Shown here one piece after another: positions 12,520 to 22,923 of a DNA stretch of 64,000 nucleotides. The stretch comes from Scalesia atractyloides. Its lineage: Eukaryota; Streptophyta; Magnoliopsida; Asterales; Asteraceae. The stretch is from positions 11,541,663 to 11,605,662 of the forward strand of contig CAMTDV010000009.1 of assembly GCA_947069175.1 (NCBI GenBank). Reading direction: 5' to 3'. Positions within the stretch are counted from its first letter, which is position 1. The number at the start of each line of letters is the position of its first letter. The notes under the pieces are model-generated. The model saw only the letters and a list, made by a program, of their open reading frames with translations. It made no database searches and was not told where the DNA came from. Made by a program: the position numbers and the translations under genes.

Positions 12520-12753
12520 GAGATGAAAGACTAATCATATCCAGGCTTTTTATTTATAATTGAATTTACTAAAGTACCCTTGCACATGACTATCATGTGA
12601 CAAGAAATTAACAATAGGTTAGATGGAGTTAGTGTGGTGGATCAAAACCAAAAAAAAAAAAAAAAACATTGGTATTAAAATTGCAAGACTTTTGAGTTTT
12701 GTAAATAATAGCAATACCCACTAAACCATCGTGACCAAAACCGCAATTTACTC
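12520..12753 (-). repeat. Right terminal inverted repeat of the MULE
   Basis: The reverse complement matches 9491-9720. It contains an extended A-run (12651-12666) where the left copy has mixed T-rich sequence. The inner edge is approximate. Confidence 0.85.
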
Positions 12754-12762
12754 TAATTTTTA

Positions 12763-13319
12763 TTTGAAAATGTGTCTCAACGAAACCTGACTTTTTGTGA
12801 AAAGACAAACTGTATTAACATTGTTTTCTACCATGTGTACAAAAAGCTCATTAATTTCTCAACGTGTATTGGTCTCTTTTTAATTTACAATGAGCTAATA
12901 CAATAACAAAGTGTATTTGAATAAAATAACTACATAAAAGCTATAAATAATATTATAACATTTGTCTAAAGTATACAAGACATACGCATTTAAGTTGCAA
13001 TAATATAATGCATTGGCGGACCTATATAGAGCCGTCGGGGGAGGCCGCCTCTTAAAAGTTTAGTGTAATCTGTAGGCAAAAATCCTTATCACCTCTTTAA
13101 AAATTCGATTAAACCTCCCTATTGTCCACCAAGAAAATTATTTATGAGTTTGCCACTTAGTTAAGCTAACCAAACAAATTTGATGCATTAAAAGTCTCCC
13201 ATTATGCATTCCTAATAAGGACAAAACATAAAACCAACATTATATTTGTTTCAACCCGAACCAACCTTGTAAATCACATATAATGACTCATACATGGTAA
13301 AATCATAAATTTGACCATA
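12763..13319. other. Intergenic sequence, nothing recognised
   Basis: No motif, bounded repeat or coding region is evident. Confidence 0.4.
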
Positions 13320-13432
13320 TGTGTATGCAGGGCCGGTCCAACAACTTTGATGGCCCCAAGCGAAGTAAAAATCCATGGCCCTTTTTCCAATTTTTTGGTT
13401 TCATACTTATTTGTTATTGTATACATATGTGT

Positions 13433-13546
13433 CATAACTATAAACACATGGATAAAAATATGTTATCAAGTTTTATAAATGATTAATGGCATAACTATAA
13501 ACACATGGATAAAAATATGTTATCAAGTTTTAATAAAATGATTAAC
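13433..13546. repeat. Tandem duplication, 57 bp x 2
   Basis: A unit starting CATAACTATAAACACATGGA occurs at 13433 and again at 13490 with near identity. Confidence 0.85.
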
Positions 13547-13630
13547 TAAATATGTATGCTTTAGGATCCGACACTCTATGTAACTTGTTTTCCTGTTAAC
13601 ATTAACAAAAAGGGATGATAAAAAAAATTG

Positions 13631-13696
13631 CTCCTAGGATTCGAACCCAGCACTGTACGAAGACACAAGGTGATTGTTACCACCATGCTATGCTAA
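13631..13696 (-). other. tRNA-like segment in a hAT element
   Basis: On the minus strand GGTTCGAATCC (13637-13647) matches the Pol III B-box consensus exactly. TAGCATGGTGGT about 40 nt upstream matches the A-box except at one base. No full cloverleaf could be drawn, so it is at best a tRNA-derived relic. Confidence 0.35.
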
Positions 13697-13825
13697 AATT
13701 AATGATTAAATTTATCACATTATATGTAATATTCATATTTTACAGATATATACTTTTTTAAATAAATCGGAGGCCCTAAGCGATCGCCTCACCCTATAAC
13801 ATTAACGGGCCGCCCTGTCTGTATG

Positions 13826-14384
13826 CAGCATTTGAAATTATACAATGATGTGCCCATTTGGAAGTGCATCTTGACCTGACCATAAAGATCAAAGTGTCCA
13901 ACTTGTATAAAGGATCACTAATATACAAATGGGCAAAAGCGACCGAAATTTACAACCAACAAAAACGTTAGAAATTTAGCGACTGGATTTGCAACCAAAT
14001 TAAAATTGGTCGCTAACTTAGGAACCTTTGGTGATGAACCTGATAACGTTAAGTGTGGTAGGTATATAACACAAGAACTTTGTATTTTTTACTTAGGTAT
14101 GAATGATCCCATAGACAGAAAAATAGACTTCTAAAGATCTTAAAGTAGGATAAAAGACCTAACAAAATGAGATATAGGCAAGAGAAAAGATTAAAATAAT
14201 ATACAAAACATAAAGTTTGAAAATATATGACCTTAAAAGAAAAAGAAACTAAGTATTCAAAGTAAGATCCACATATTATATTATTTTATTATTATTATTA
14301 TACATATAACAAGCTTTGGGAATAGTTTCAAGCTGGCTTGGTACTCTTCAATTTCACAAACAGTTTATTATTATTTTTTACACT
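13826..14384. other. Intergenic sequence, nothing recognised
   Basis: AT-rich sequence without motifs I can name, apart from a short ATT-type microsatellite near 14281-14300. Confidence 0.4.
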
Positions 14385-14955
14385 TTAAAATTACAGTTTT
14401 ACCTCAGTTTATAATTACGTTTTTACCCCTGCTCAAAATAAAATTAAGCTTTTGTCCCAACCCAAAATTATGATTTTTCCCTCGATTCAAAAATACGATT
14501 TAGACTTCAGCTCAAAATTACGTTTCCGCCCAGTTCAAAAGAAAAAAATATGTTTTTGCCCCACCTTAAAATAACGATTTTGCCCTCTCTTCAAAAATAG
14601 ATTTTCCCCCGTTTAAAAAATTATGATTTCGCCCTCAGTTCAAAACTACTTTTTGCCCCTGCTCAAAATAAAATTATGTTTTTGGACTCCAATTCAAAAT
14701 TACGGTTATGCCTCGGTTCAAAATAAAATTATGGTTTTGCCTCCAGCCTAAAATTACGATTGTGCTTTTGGTTCAAATTTATATTACTGTTTTGCCTAAG
14801 TTCAAAATTACGAATTTGCCCCTGCGCAAATTTACAATTTTGCCACTGGTTCCAATTTACAGTACTGCCATCACTTTAGCTTTTGTCAAATTAGGATTTC
14901 TCCCCTAGTCAAAAAATATAACTTTCCCTTAGTTAAAAATAACAGTATTGTCATT
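14385..14955. repeat. Degenerate minisatellite, unit about 30 bp
   Basis: The segment repeats a unit like TTCAAAATTACGTTTTTGCC followed by CC and a short variable linker, many times in succession. The number of bases between successive CAAAATTACG cores is usually near 30. Units have diverged substantially. The open frame at 14708-14908 is a by-product of the repeat. Confidence 0.8.
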
Positions 14956-15407
14956 GTTTTAGTTTTTTTAGCAAAACTATAAAAGTGTTTTGTTATAATT
15001 GGGATGACTCGATTTAATTGTTTTCCGTGCCAAGAAGCTACCTAATACTCGCTTATTATTCGGCCATCGCCCTGCAACACGAACAGAGACATCAACTACT
15101 AAAGTACACATTGAATATTCAAAAGGGCCCACGTCATATTATCCAAGTGATACTTTAGGCCATTTAGATTCTTTAGATAGTAAAGAATAAATCTAGAGCC
15201 CATTAAACTCTATACAAAGTTTTTGGGCGGCTTGATATACCCAAGCTTTCTAGTAACCCCTTTGAAAACCAAACATTATATATATTTTAACCCAAAACAA
15301 GCTTTTGCATCATATATTAAAAATCATACATTGTAAAACTCATGATACCTTTGCCCAGATTATATTAATAATGTGTGTTTTTGGTCTCCTCACAAAACTA
15401 GTTTTCA
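14956..15407. other. Intergenic sequence, nothing recognised
   Basis: No coding or repeat signal could be supported. Confidence 0.4.
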
Positions 15408-15416
15408 TATCATTAA

Positions 15417-17117
15417 GAGTTAATTGCCTGGATAATCCCTGTGGTTTGCCTTTTTTCACGTTTAGTCATCATCTTTTCAAAATAGCAAGTTTGCTCGCTT
15501 GTTACTCGGGTAGTCCCTAAATTGGATGACAGTTAGTTTACTAAGTTAAGTTTGTGTGAAATGACCAAATTACCCTTCCTTATTATTTGTTAAATCATTT
15601 AACACATGAAGTAGGCCCTACATATTTAAATTAAAAACTTACCCTCCACCCATCCATTTTCTTCTCCGGTGGTCTTTCACTCCGGCCACATCTGTTTCCA
15701 GCCACATATTTTTTCCAGCCACTGTTTTTCTGGCAACCGTCGTTGGATAATCCGCGCAAAAATATCACCAGTGCCTACTTTGGGTTCTGATATGTTACCC
15801 TTTCAAGATCAAGAATCCAAAATGAAGTTCAATTTTATGTACGATGGAACAATCACCAACCAACAACTTCTAATTTCACATACAATCGAACAATAACCAC
15901 CCCGAGGTCCGATTTCAGAGTTTCACTTCAGTAAGCTTTTTATATGGTTTATGAATTGACGAGGGCGATACAAAAAAATCTATCCCTACGAGCAGAGCTG
16001 AAAAGGAGTGGTCATCAATGTCGTTTTTGCGTCGGTGGTCATCTTCGTCGTTGAAGGAATTGGAAAACGCATCAACATTTGAACTTATCGACAACTCCTA
16101 TAACTAACGAATATGATTAGTCAGGATTGCATTAGCTGTAAATGTAAATTTTGTGACTTATCAAAATTGCAGACCAAAAAGCCACACCATTCAACATAAG
16201 TTCAACAAACCTGCTGGTGGTGGGATAAGACTTTGAGACCAATAGGTCCTGAGTTTGATTCCCACAAGGGGGTTTTCTCATGTTTATTGGTTTCCTCCTG
16301 AATTGGTGTGGCATTATGCTTAGTGGAGATGGATATGATCGGGTGTTCCTCTGATGGCACGATGATACCCCAGTGGTCCGTCAGTGATCCAAATTTTCCG
16401 TTCAAAAAAAAAGTCATTGTTTCTTTGTTTCCCTCATGTTCCTCCTTCCAAATTTAATGGTTTTCACTTGCATTCAATTCTAGTCATGCTTACTCTGTTT
16501 CCTTCTCTATATCTCTCGTATGAAGCTCTGGCACATATGCATCAATAAAATTATATAGGTATTATGTACATATAAAAACATGTGTGCTTCCATGGAAAGA
16601 TAGGGAAACAATCGGTGGTTGCGGGAAAGTGGAGAGAGAGTTAGATATGCACGAATTAGAGTTATGTTACTGTACAGATTTGGATCTAAAAGGGCTTGCA
16701 GGTTGTGGAATTTTAAAGATTTTGAAACTTATATAAAAGGAATACCGAAGATGGGTCAGTGATTGGAAGTGGTGGTCGGCAGTGGCGATCGGAATTCTTC
16801 TCCGACGATGGTTGAACGTTGAAGATGAAGATGAGTGTTTGTGGGTAGGGGATTGATGGTTATATTCTTGTATTTCTAAATATGTATGGGTTCCGCAATT
16901 TGTATTTTATTTAATATGATTTTATTACTTATTTAAATAATAAAGGTATTATTGTAATTTTACATGGACTTAACTAGAGAAACTAACTTTCATTCAGCCA
17001 GGGGACCATCCGAGTGACGAATAAATATACCATAGGGATCAAATATGCTATTTTGAAAAAGTGAGGACTAAACGTGAAAAAACGGCAAACCACAGGGACT
17101 ATTCAGGCAATTAACTC
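15417..17117. mobile_element. Non-autonomous MULE with long inverted repeats, 1701 bp
   Basis: A perfect 9-bp duplication TATCATTAA flanks the element (15408-15416 and 17118-17126). The ends are inverted repeats of about 180-200 bp beginning GAGTTAATTGCCTG, with matching blocks such as CCCTGTGGTTTGCC and TTTCAAAATAGCA. No transposase is encoded. The interior contains serine-rich or proline-rich chance frames and a probable SINE insertion, and could hold captured host sequence, which a database search would be needed to show. Confidence 0.85.
16170..16412 (+). mobile_element. Probable tRNA-derived SINE inside the MULE
   Basis: The segment has a tRNA-like head ending in GAGTTTGATTCCCAC, close to the B-box (GGTTCGANNCC) with two changes. 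A unique body of about 150 bp follows, then a tail of nine A residues (16404-16412). This layout fits a plant SINE. The A-box is weak and no flanking duplication was found, so start and identity are tentative. Confidence 0.4.
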
Positions 17118-17126
17118 TATCATTAA

Positions 17127-18305
17127 TTTTCTTAATTTTATAGTATAAGTGGTCTAACCAATTAACCTTCATTGTGCGTGTCCCTTAAACATTTTTTAGA
17201 GCATTCACAGTGGAGTTCTTATATTTATGTGTGTGAGTTAGTTATATTAAAATGAATGTTTTTGAGTGGTTTTAAGAAAAGTAGAGAGAAAATATTATTA
17301 TTTATTTGTAAATATACGAACACAATGTGAGTGGAGGAGAGTTTTAATGTAATGATAAATATATAAAATTTATTATTTAATTAAAAAGGAAAGAGAAAAA
17401 ATAATGTTCGTAACTATATAGGTAGAGATAAAGATTTTAATATGAATTTGCCTTTTCGTACGTGCCCCTTAAACATTTATTAATTTCCAATTTGGCCTTT
17501 TCAAAATTTACCTTTTACATCTTTAACTTTATCCTTTGGTTTTGTTTTTCTTTTCATATTCATAACCAACCATACGTGTATGCATGGCCCACTAATTTTT
17601 TTATTTATCTTATAACTTTCAGATTTTTTATAATTCAAATTTTTAACTATTGTGGCGTGCTTATTTTAATAAATGCTTTGGTGTAATTTTATTCATAATC
17701 GACTTATGCATGACAATGTACAAGCCACTGAAGCACAAACGAAGAAGTCGTCAAAGTTGTTTCGATGTTTCTTTTTTTATTTCTTTTTTCTTCTTACAAC
17801 CTTTAAAATATGATATATTTTTTTTTATTTTGGTTTTGTCGTTGCAACATGATTATTTTTTATTAACGTTTCGACGTGAATTTCTTTCTTCGTGAAGAAT
17901 ACTAATATACAAATCGTTAAAACCGAGTCTTACAGTTTTAAAACCACAATATATCTAACAAACTTAATCATCAGGTGTTGCATTGTTTTACCAACCCTGA
18001 GATAGCTCACTAAATATGACTAACTTATATCACCTAAACAATTATATGTTTCCCGTCATTGCATATAAGCAATGGTGGAGCCCTACCGCGATGCGACGGG
18101 GGCTTAGATTGCGTGAATATATAGATTTTTCAAACTGACTTATATTAGGATGTACTACAAAATATATGTAATAATGTTGTTGGTTTACGATGATTAAACA
18201 AAACCTACAATCAACCATTCAAACTATTTACACATATAAGTTTAGTTTTTTTTCATAAACATTGTTAGGTCGTGCAAAACCCGCTACGAGCGCGTCTAAT
18301 TCATG
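17127..18305. other. Intergenic AT-rich sequence
   Basis: The motif CGTGYCCCTTAAACATTT occurs at about 17176 and 17459, bracketing a segment that starts GAGCATTCACAGTGGAG, a start often seen on plant inverted-repeat elements. Its other end was not found. From about 17650 to 17890 the text resembles the Helitron-like repeat near 7380-7440. No gene is supported. Confidence 0.35.
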
Positions 18306-18455
18306 TCATAGGTTGGCCTGTATTTTTCGTATGTTGCTAACTCTTTCAGTTAGCTGGTTAAGTTTCTCATTAGTCCACGTATCCGACTCGACAACCTCCG
18401 CAAGTAGCTTAACAAGTCTTTCAAACACATCCATATCATCGTTCGAGCTTGACAT
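18306..18455 (-). CDS. Small unidentified ORF, 49 codons
   Basis: An ATG at 18455 opens a short frame rich in charged residues (start MSSSNDDMDVFERLVKLLAE) with a heptad-like hydrophobic spacing that could form a helix. It is not a family I recognise. Nothing around it suggests a promoter, and no second exon was identified. It may be an exon fragment carried by a transposon or a chance frame. It is listed because its composition is more protein-like than the surrounding AT-rich frames. Confidence 0.2.
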   Translation of the reverse strand: MSSSNDDMDVFERLVKLLAEVVESDTWTNEKLNQLTERVSNIRKIQANL

Positions 18456-19289
18456 GCTAACGAAGAAGAAGAAAATAACAAATCAATTACAATATGGTAT
18501 AACTAAAAAAAAGCATTATATGAACAAAGGTAAAGTTAAACCAAGTTGGCTAGAACAAATTAATGCAACCCTTTGGTGTTACAAAGACCGACAAAACAGA
18601 TTGTTCCTCATCGTCAATAATGTTATACTCAAAATAAACATAGCACAAGACTACAAAAAGAACAAAACAAAAAAAAACATAAAAAATGATTTAAAAATAT
18701 TGTGGATTTTTTTAGCTTAGGAATATGGTTTATACGGATTATACCGATTGCTTTTATTAATCCATCTTAGGGTTATAAAACCATATTGCAGACGTCATAG
18801 CCAATTTAATTTAAATACTACTAATTAGCAACACAACTTGGTTTAACAAAGTTGCCTACCCAAACAAGCTCCAACAAACCAAGCTGATAATTCAAAAGAT
18901 CACAATATCGTGTAAATATACATTGTCCAGTAATCTAAGAAATGCTCAGAAACTTAACTTGGCTGCATTAAATCATGTCATGCCAAATGATAAGCAACAT
19001 CATCGCACTTATAACTCTTAGATTAGCCTGAGGCCATCTTCACTGAGTTATATATAGACAAACCAACAAGATAACATTCACTTAAAGTCGTACGTTGAAA
19101 CCATATCGTCATCAACTTTGCCGAAACATATTTACTTCACTAACAAAATACAACCAACAATGCCAATCATCTTCTAATCAAATGGGTATATAGGAAACCC
19201 TTTCACCACTCAAATATCATGAGTATTTACAACCATATTACAGGAAGTACAACAACCAAAAACATAAACAATTGTTGACGTATGAAGTA
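18456..19289. other. Intergenic sequence left of element C
   Basis: No gene or repeat boundary is recognised before the LTR start at 19290. Confidence 0.4.
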
Positions 19290-20843
19290 TGTAACGCCCC
19301 AAATTATAAATTCTTGCTTTTATGGTTACGAAACATGTTACAAGTAAGAAATAACAAGCTTATGTGTAGAAACAAATAATATTAGAATGATGATTAAAAA
19401 TTAGGAACTCTAACTAATGGAAACAAGTTTTGATCATTTAAAAATAAGTGTTCATATATGAGGGGTTGAATGTGTAAATTATGAAAGTTAAAATTATAAA
19501 ACAATAAAACACACACCACACACACATGGTGTGTGTGTGTTTGGTGTCGGCCAGGAGATCAAGAAAGAAGGGGGAAACCCTTATCATCTTATAATTCAGT
19601 AATTAAATGAAAGAATTGAAGATAACCAACTGCATGTTCATCATTTTCTAACCATCTTAGCATTCTAAACATAAGGTTTGTTGAAATTTACAATTTGGTG
19701 ATCATGGATGAGATGGGTTTCAAGTAAAAGCATGAATTTGTATGAAATTAATACGAATATGGGTTAGGAGCATCTCACGGAACACGAATTAAACTTGAAT
19801 TCGTTTAGATTGATAAGAGAAAGTGAAAACCCACTAAAAGTAAGAGTGTTGTGATGAGAAATATAAAATTTAGTGTAAATTAGTGTAATGATGTTTGTAT
19901 GATAATGTTCATAATAAAATGTTGATAAATGGAATCGATCTAGGATGAAGGTTGCATGAGATTTTGTTTGAAATTGATGTTCTTGATGTTATTGATATGA
20001 ATTGGTTAAGTTGAGCATATAATACTTGTACACTAAGCTTGATTATTATTACACATGCCAAGTGTTCGTTAAAACGATTGAATGAAATGATCAATTGATG
20101 TTACAAAGTTAAACGGATAGACTTGAGAAATTGTTGGTTGTTAAATCGAATATGTTAAGAACGAAATGAAAAGAACGGCATGAGATTAAGTAATGATTTT
20201 GAATTATAGGTATTAAGGAAGAGAGCTCAAGTTGTTCCGGATCGCAAACACACAACGACAAAGGTAAGTTCTTATACTTACAAATCTTAGTAGTGCGTAA
20301 CGATAAGAAATGTTACTATCTTAGAGTCGAAACTTCGTACGCGGTTCAAGTTCGTGCATGTTAAAGTTATGCTAGGAGTATGGTTCGAATGATTAGAATG
20401 GATCATATGTCAAGTTTTGGGAAATTTATGTTCGATTGAATGTTTGAATGGTTGTTATGTAGTTTGATTAGAGGTTCGAATTAATAGAAATTAATGATTT
20501 TTAAATGACTAATCGTTGTATTGAATGTAGGTAAATCTTCTTAATAGTCAACGCTACTTTGGAACGGACACACGAATTCGCACGCTTCCGCAGTGATGCT
20601 AGTCAAGGGTCTAAACTTTTGTTAGATGAACTTTTGTTAAGTAGGGTCTTTTGTAAATAACTTAACTTGGAAGTTGTCTTTTGTCGAAACTTGTTGTTTA
20701 AGTTTGTTAGTCGTTTAAGAACTTATGGGATGCAAACTCTTTTGTTTAGTTAATGCAAATATCACAAGTTGATTAATTGACCTGTTTGGTGCCTTTGTCA
20801 TCAAAGACTTTAATGCTTTCTAAAAGAATGTTTAGGTGTTACA
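19290..20843 (+). repeat. 5' LTR of element C, 1554 bp
   Basis: The LTR runs from TGTAACGCCCC to GGTGTTACA, short inverted ends TGTAAC/GTTACA, and is followed two bases later by the primer site. Near 19502-19535 it contains a long dyad of AC/GT repeats around ATGGT that could form a hairpin. The partner LTR is not in the window, so the borders rest on the TG...CA ends and the primer site. Confidence 0.8.
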
Positions 20844-20846
20844 AGT

Positions 20847-20858
20847 TGGTATCAGATC
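20847..20858 (+). promoter_or_regulatory. Primer binding site of element C (initiator tRNA-Met)
   Basis: TGGTATCAGATC differs by one base from TGGTATCAGAGC, which is complementary to the 3' end of plant initiator tRNA-Met. It lies just after the LTR end. Confidence 0.8.
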
Positions 20859-21603
20859 CCGGTTTGAGGGATTCAAGTATTGGAGTTAAAATACTTGAAT
20901 TCAAACCGAAAGCTCGTATGAAGGTGTGTTCGTTCCGAAGCGCTATGCAAGTAAGTAATTTATAAATGTGATTTATGCTTTTAGTTGGGAACGGGGCGGG
21001 GTTATGGTTAACTCGCTAGAATAACTTGGGTTGGAACATTACGGAATGACACGGAAGGTTTCGGGACTTCACGGAACCTTTTCAGGTTGAACCGGGACTC
21101 GGGAATGAAGTTTTTAGGTAAAAATGAGAAGAAACAACAATTGCAGGTCAGAAGTGCTGTTGGCAACGGCCCCTATGGCGTCGGCGACACACCTGGGTAT
21201 CCCGACGGCCTATGTGACTACCTACGCCCAAAAGCCAGCGACGCGACTTTCTAGGGAGCGTCTGTGACGCCTTCCCCTAGTTGGCGTCACTGATTTGCGT
21301 TGTTTGTTAATCCGAAGCTCCTGAGTTAGTTTCAAACCTTCGTTAAACTTTAGAAAAGCCCCAAAGCGTCAATGAAATCAAGAATACAAGCTGAAATTAA
21401 CATGAATGCCTTTAATTAAAGAATGAACGATTAGGAAGTTAAGTGCAAGAATGAATGTGTGTTTGAATTGACGCGTCTAGAATGCTCATAATGAGGAATT
21501 GTATGGTCTTATGACCTATGGGAATGAACTATTGAAGGCAAGTAATGCATAGAATGATAAAGAAATGAATGGAATGATATCTAATGCAAGTATGTAATTG
21601 TAG
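20859..21603 (+). other. Untranslated leader of element C
   Basis: A non-coding stretch between the primer site and gag, with no recognised motif. Confidence 0.55.
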
Positions 21604-22660
21604 ATGGCAAGCGAAGGAAACACGGATGCCACGGAACGAATAACTCAAGATGAACTAAATAAGATAATTTCGGATGAAGTAGTAAAGACACTTGATGCAA
21701 ACATTCCAAGAATAGCGCAAGAAGTGGAAAGTCGGGTGTTTAGCATGGTGGAAACCATGATGACGAGTAAGAAGATGAGTTGAAGGAAATGATAACTGGA
21801 ATGCGAGGCAAGAAGGAAGCATGACGGTGCACGTACAAGGATTTTATGGCATGCAAACCCGCAACTTATAACGGAGAAATCGATCCCATTGAATGTCAAA
21901 GATGGATCGCTAATATGGAAGGAGTGTTCATTCGAAGTCACTATGATAAGGAGGATCAAGTAATGTTTGCCACAGGGTAATTGTTACGACGAGCTAAAGA
22001 TTGGTGGGATGCGTATATTAAAGAAATTGGCGAAGATACACTCCAAACTTTAACTTGGCAAGAATTCAAGGAACCTTTTATTAAGTACCATGTCCATAAT
22101 CGGCTGTGGATCGGATTCAAGAAGACTTCCTCTGACTTCGACAAAAAAGACGAATCAATCGATGAGATCACGAATAATTTTCTTGACAAGTTGAAGTTTT
22201 GTGGAGAAATAGCTGGAACAGAGAGGATGAAAATTATTCGTTATCATGATATGCTGAAGGCCAAGTATCGGGAGTTCATAACTCCTTCCAAATGTGAAAC
22301 TCTGAACGAGCTTATTAATTGGGCAATGGATAGGGAAATCAAATTGAAGAGACAAGTGGAACATGGGGAGAAAAGCCAAGTTGAGAAAGGATCAACACAA
22401 GGCCACTCCCATGAAATCCAAAACGCACGAGCAGGGAATGAAAGAAGCTTCTAAAGAAGGGTTTCCTCGGTGCAAGACGTGCGGGAAACTCCATTCTGGA
22501 GAATGTTTAATGGGGAGGAAAGGATGCTACAATTGCGGCAAGAAGGGCATCCGTATTTAATTGCCCAAATCCCAAAAGAGTGTGCTACAAGTGTAATGAG
22601 TCGGGCCACGATCATTTTTCGGGCATAAGATTCGCGGGTGTCCCAAGTATTTATTATGAC
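21604..22660 (+). pseudogene. Element C gag, broken
   Basis: The frame starts at ATG 21604 (MASEGNTDATERITQDELNK). The frame is lost near 21780 and there is an in-frame stop at 21979-21981. The capsid-type core follows (YNGEIDPIECQRWIANMEGV, then RAKDWWDAYIKEIGEDTLQT, then FIKYHV), typical of plant Ty3/gypsy gag. At about 22470-22620 there are CCHC zinc knuckles (CKTCGKLHSGEC; then CYNCGKKG and CYKCNESGHDHF, both disrupted). The protein would have packaged element RNA into particles. It is inactive as it stands. Confidence 0.8.
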
Positions 22661-22923
22661 ATTGTGTCGCCACAATAATTTTGGTGTTCCAAATAACAAC
22701 GAGTGAAGTACCCATAGTCCAGCGGTTTAACCTTCCCTCGATCTCCAAACCCAACCATGACATTTTCTAAAGAAATGGGTTGAAGGATTTTTCTCTCCAC
22801 TGACAGATGACTCCTCATAGCATCTCCGCTGTCTGTGAATGGTAGGAAGCCGATTGCCCAAAGCTCAAACAAGGTGCAAAGAAAGAAGGAAAGAAGGAGT
22901 AGCCCTCTAAAGCTAAAGGAAGA

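Larger units (their letters stand above)
9491..12753 (+). mobile_element. Mutator-like element (MULE), 3263 bp
   Basis: A perfect 9-bp duplication TAATTTTTA flanks the element (9482-9490 and 12754-12762), the length typical of Mutator transposition. Terminal inverted repeats of roughly 200 bp begin GAGTAAATTGCGG and clearly match over their length with scattered differences. Inside are the broken 5' part of a MULE transposase (9775-10837) and a GC-rich tandem repeat. The catalytic domain and SWIM zinc finger are absent, so it is a deletion derivative that would need transposase from elsewhere. Confidence 0.88.
13328..13817. mobile_element. Non-autonomous hAT-like element, 490 bp
   Basis: The ends are CAGGGCCGGTCC and, inverted, CAGGGCGGCCCG. 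Flanking 8-bp sequences are TGTGTATG (13320-13327) and TCTGTATG (13818-13825), a target duplication with one mismatch. The CAGGGCCGG-type end and the 8-bp duplication fit hAT. No transposase is encoded. It holds a short tandem duplication and a tRNA-like segment. Confidence 0.65.

Noticed and set aside
17176..17480. Transposon bounded by the repeated CGTGYCCCTTAAACATTT
   Set aside because: The repeat is too long for a target duplication and the right inverted end is missing. It may be an old duplication.
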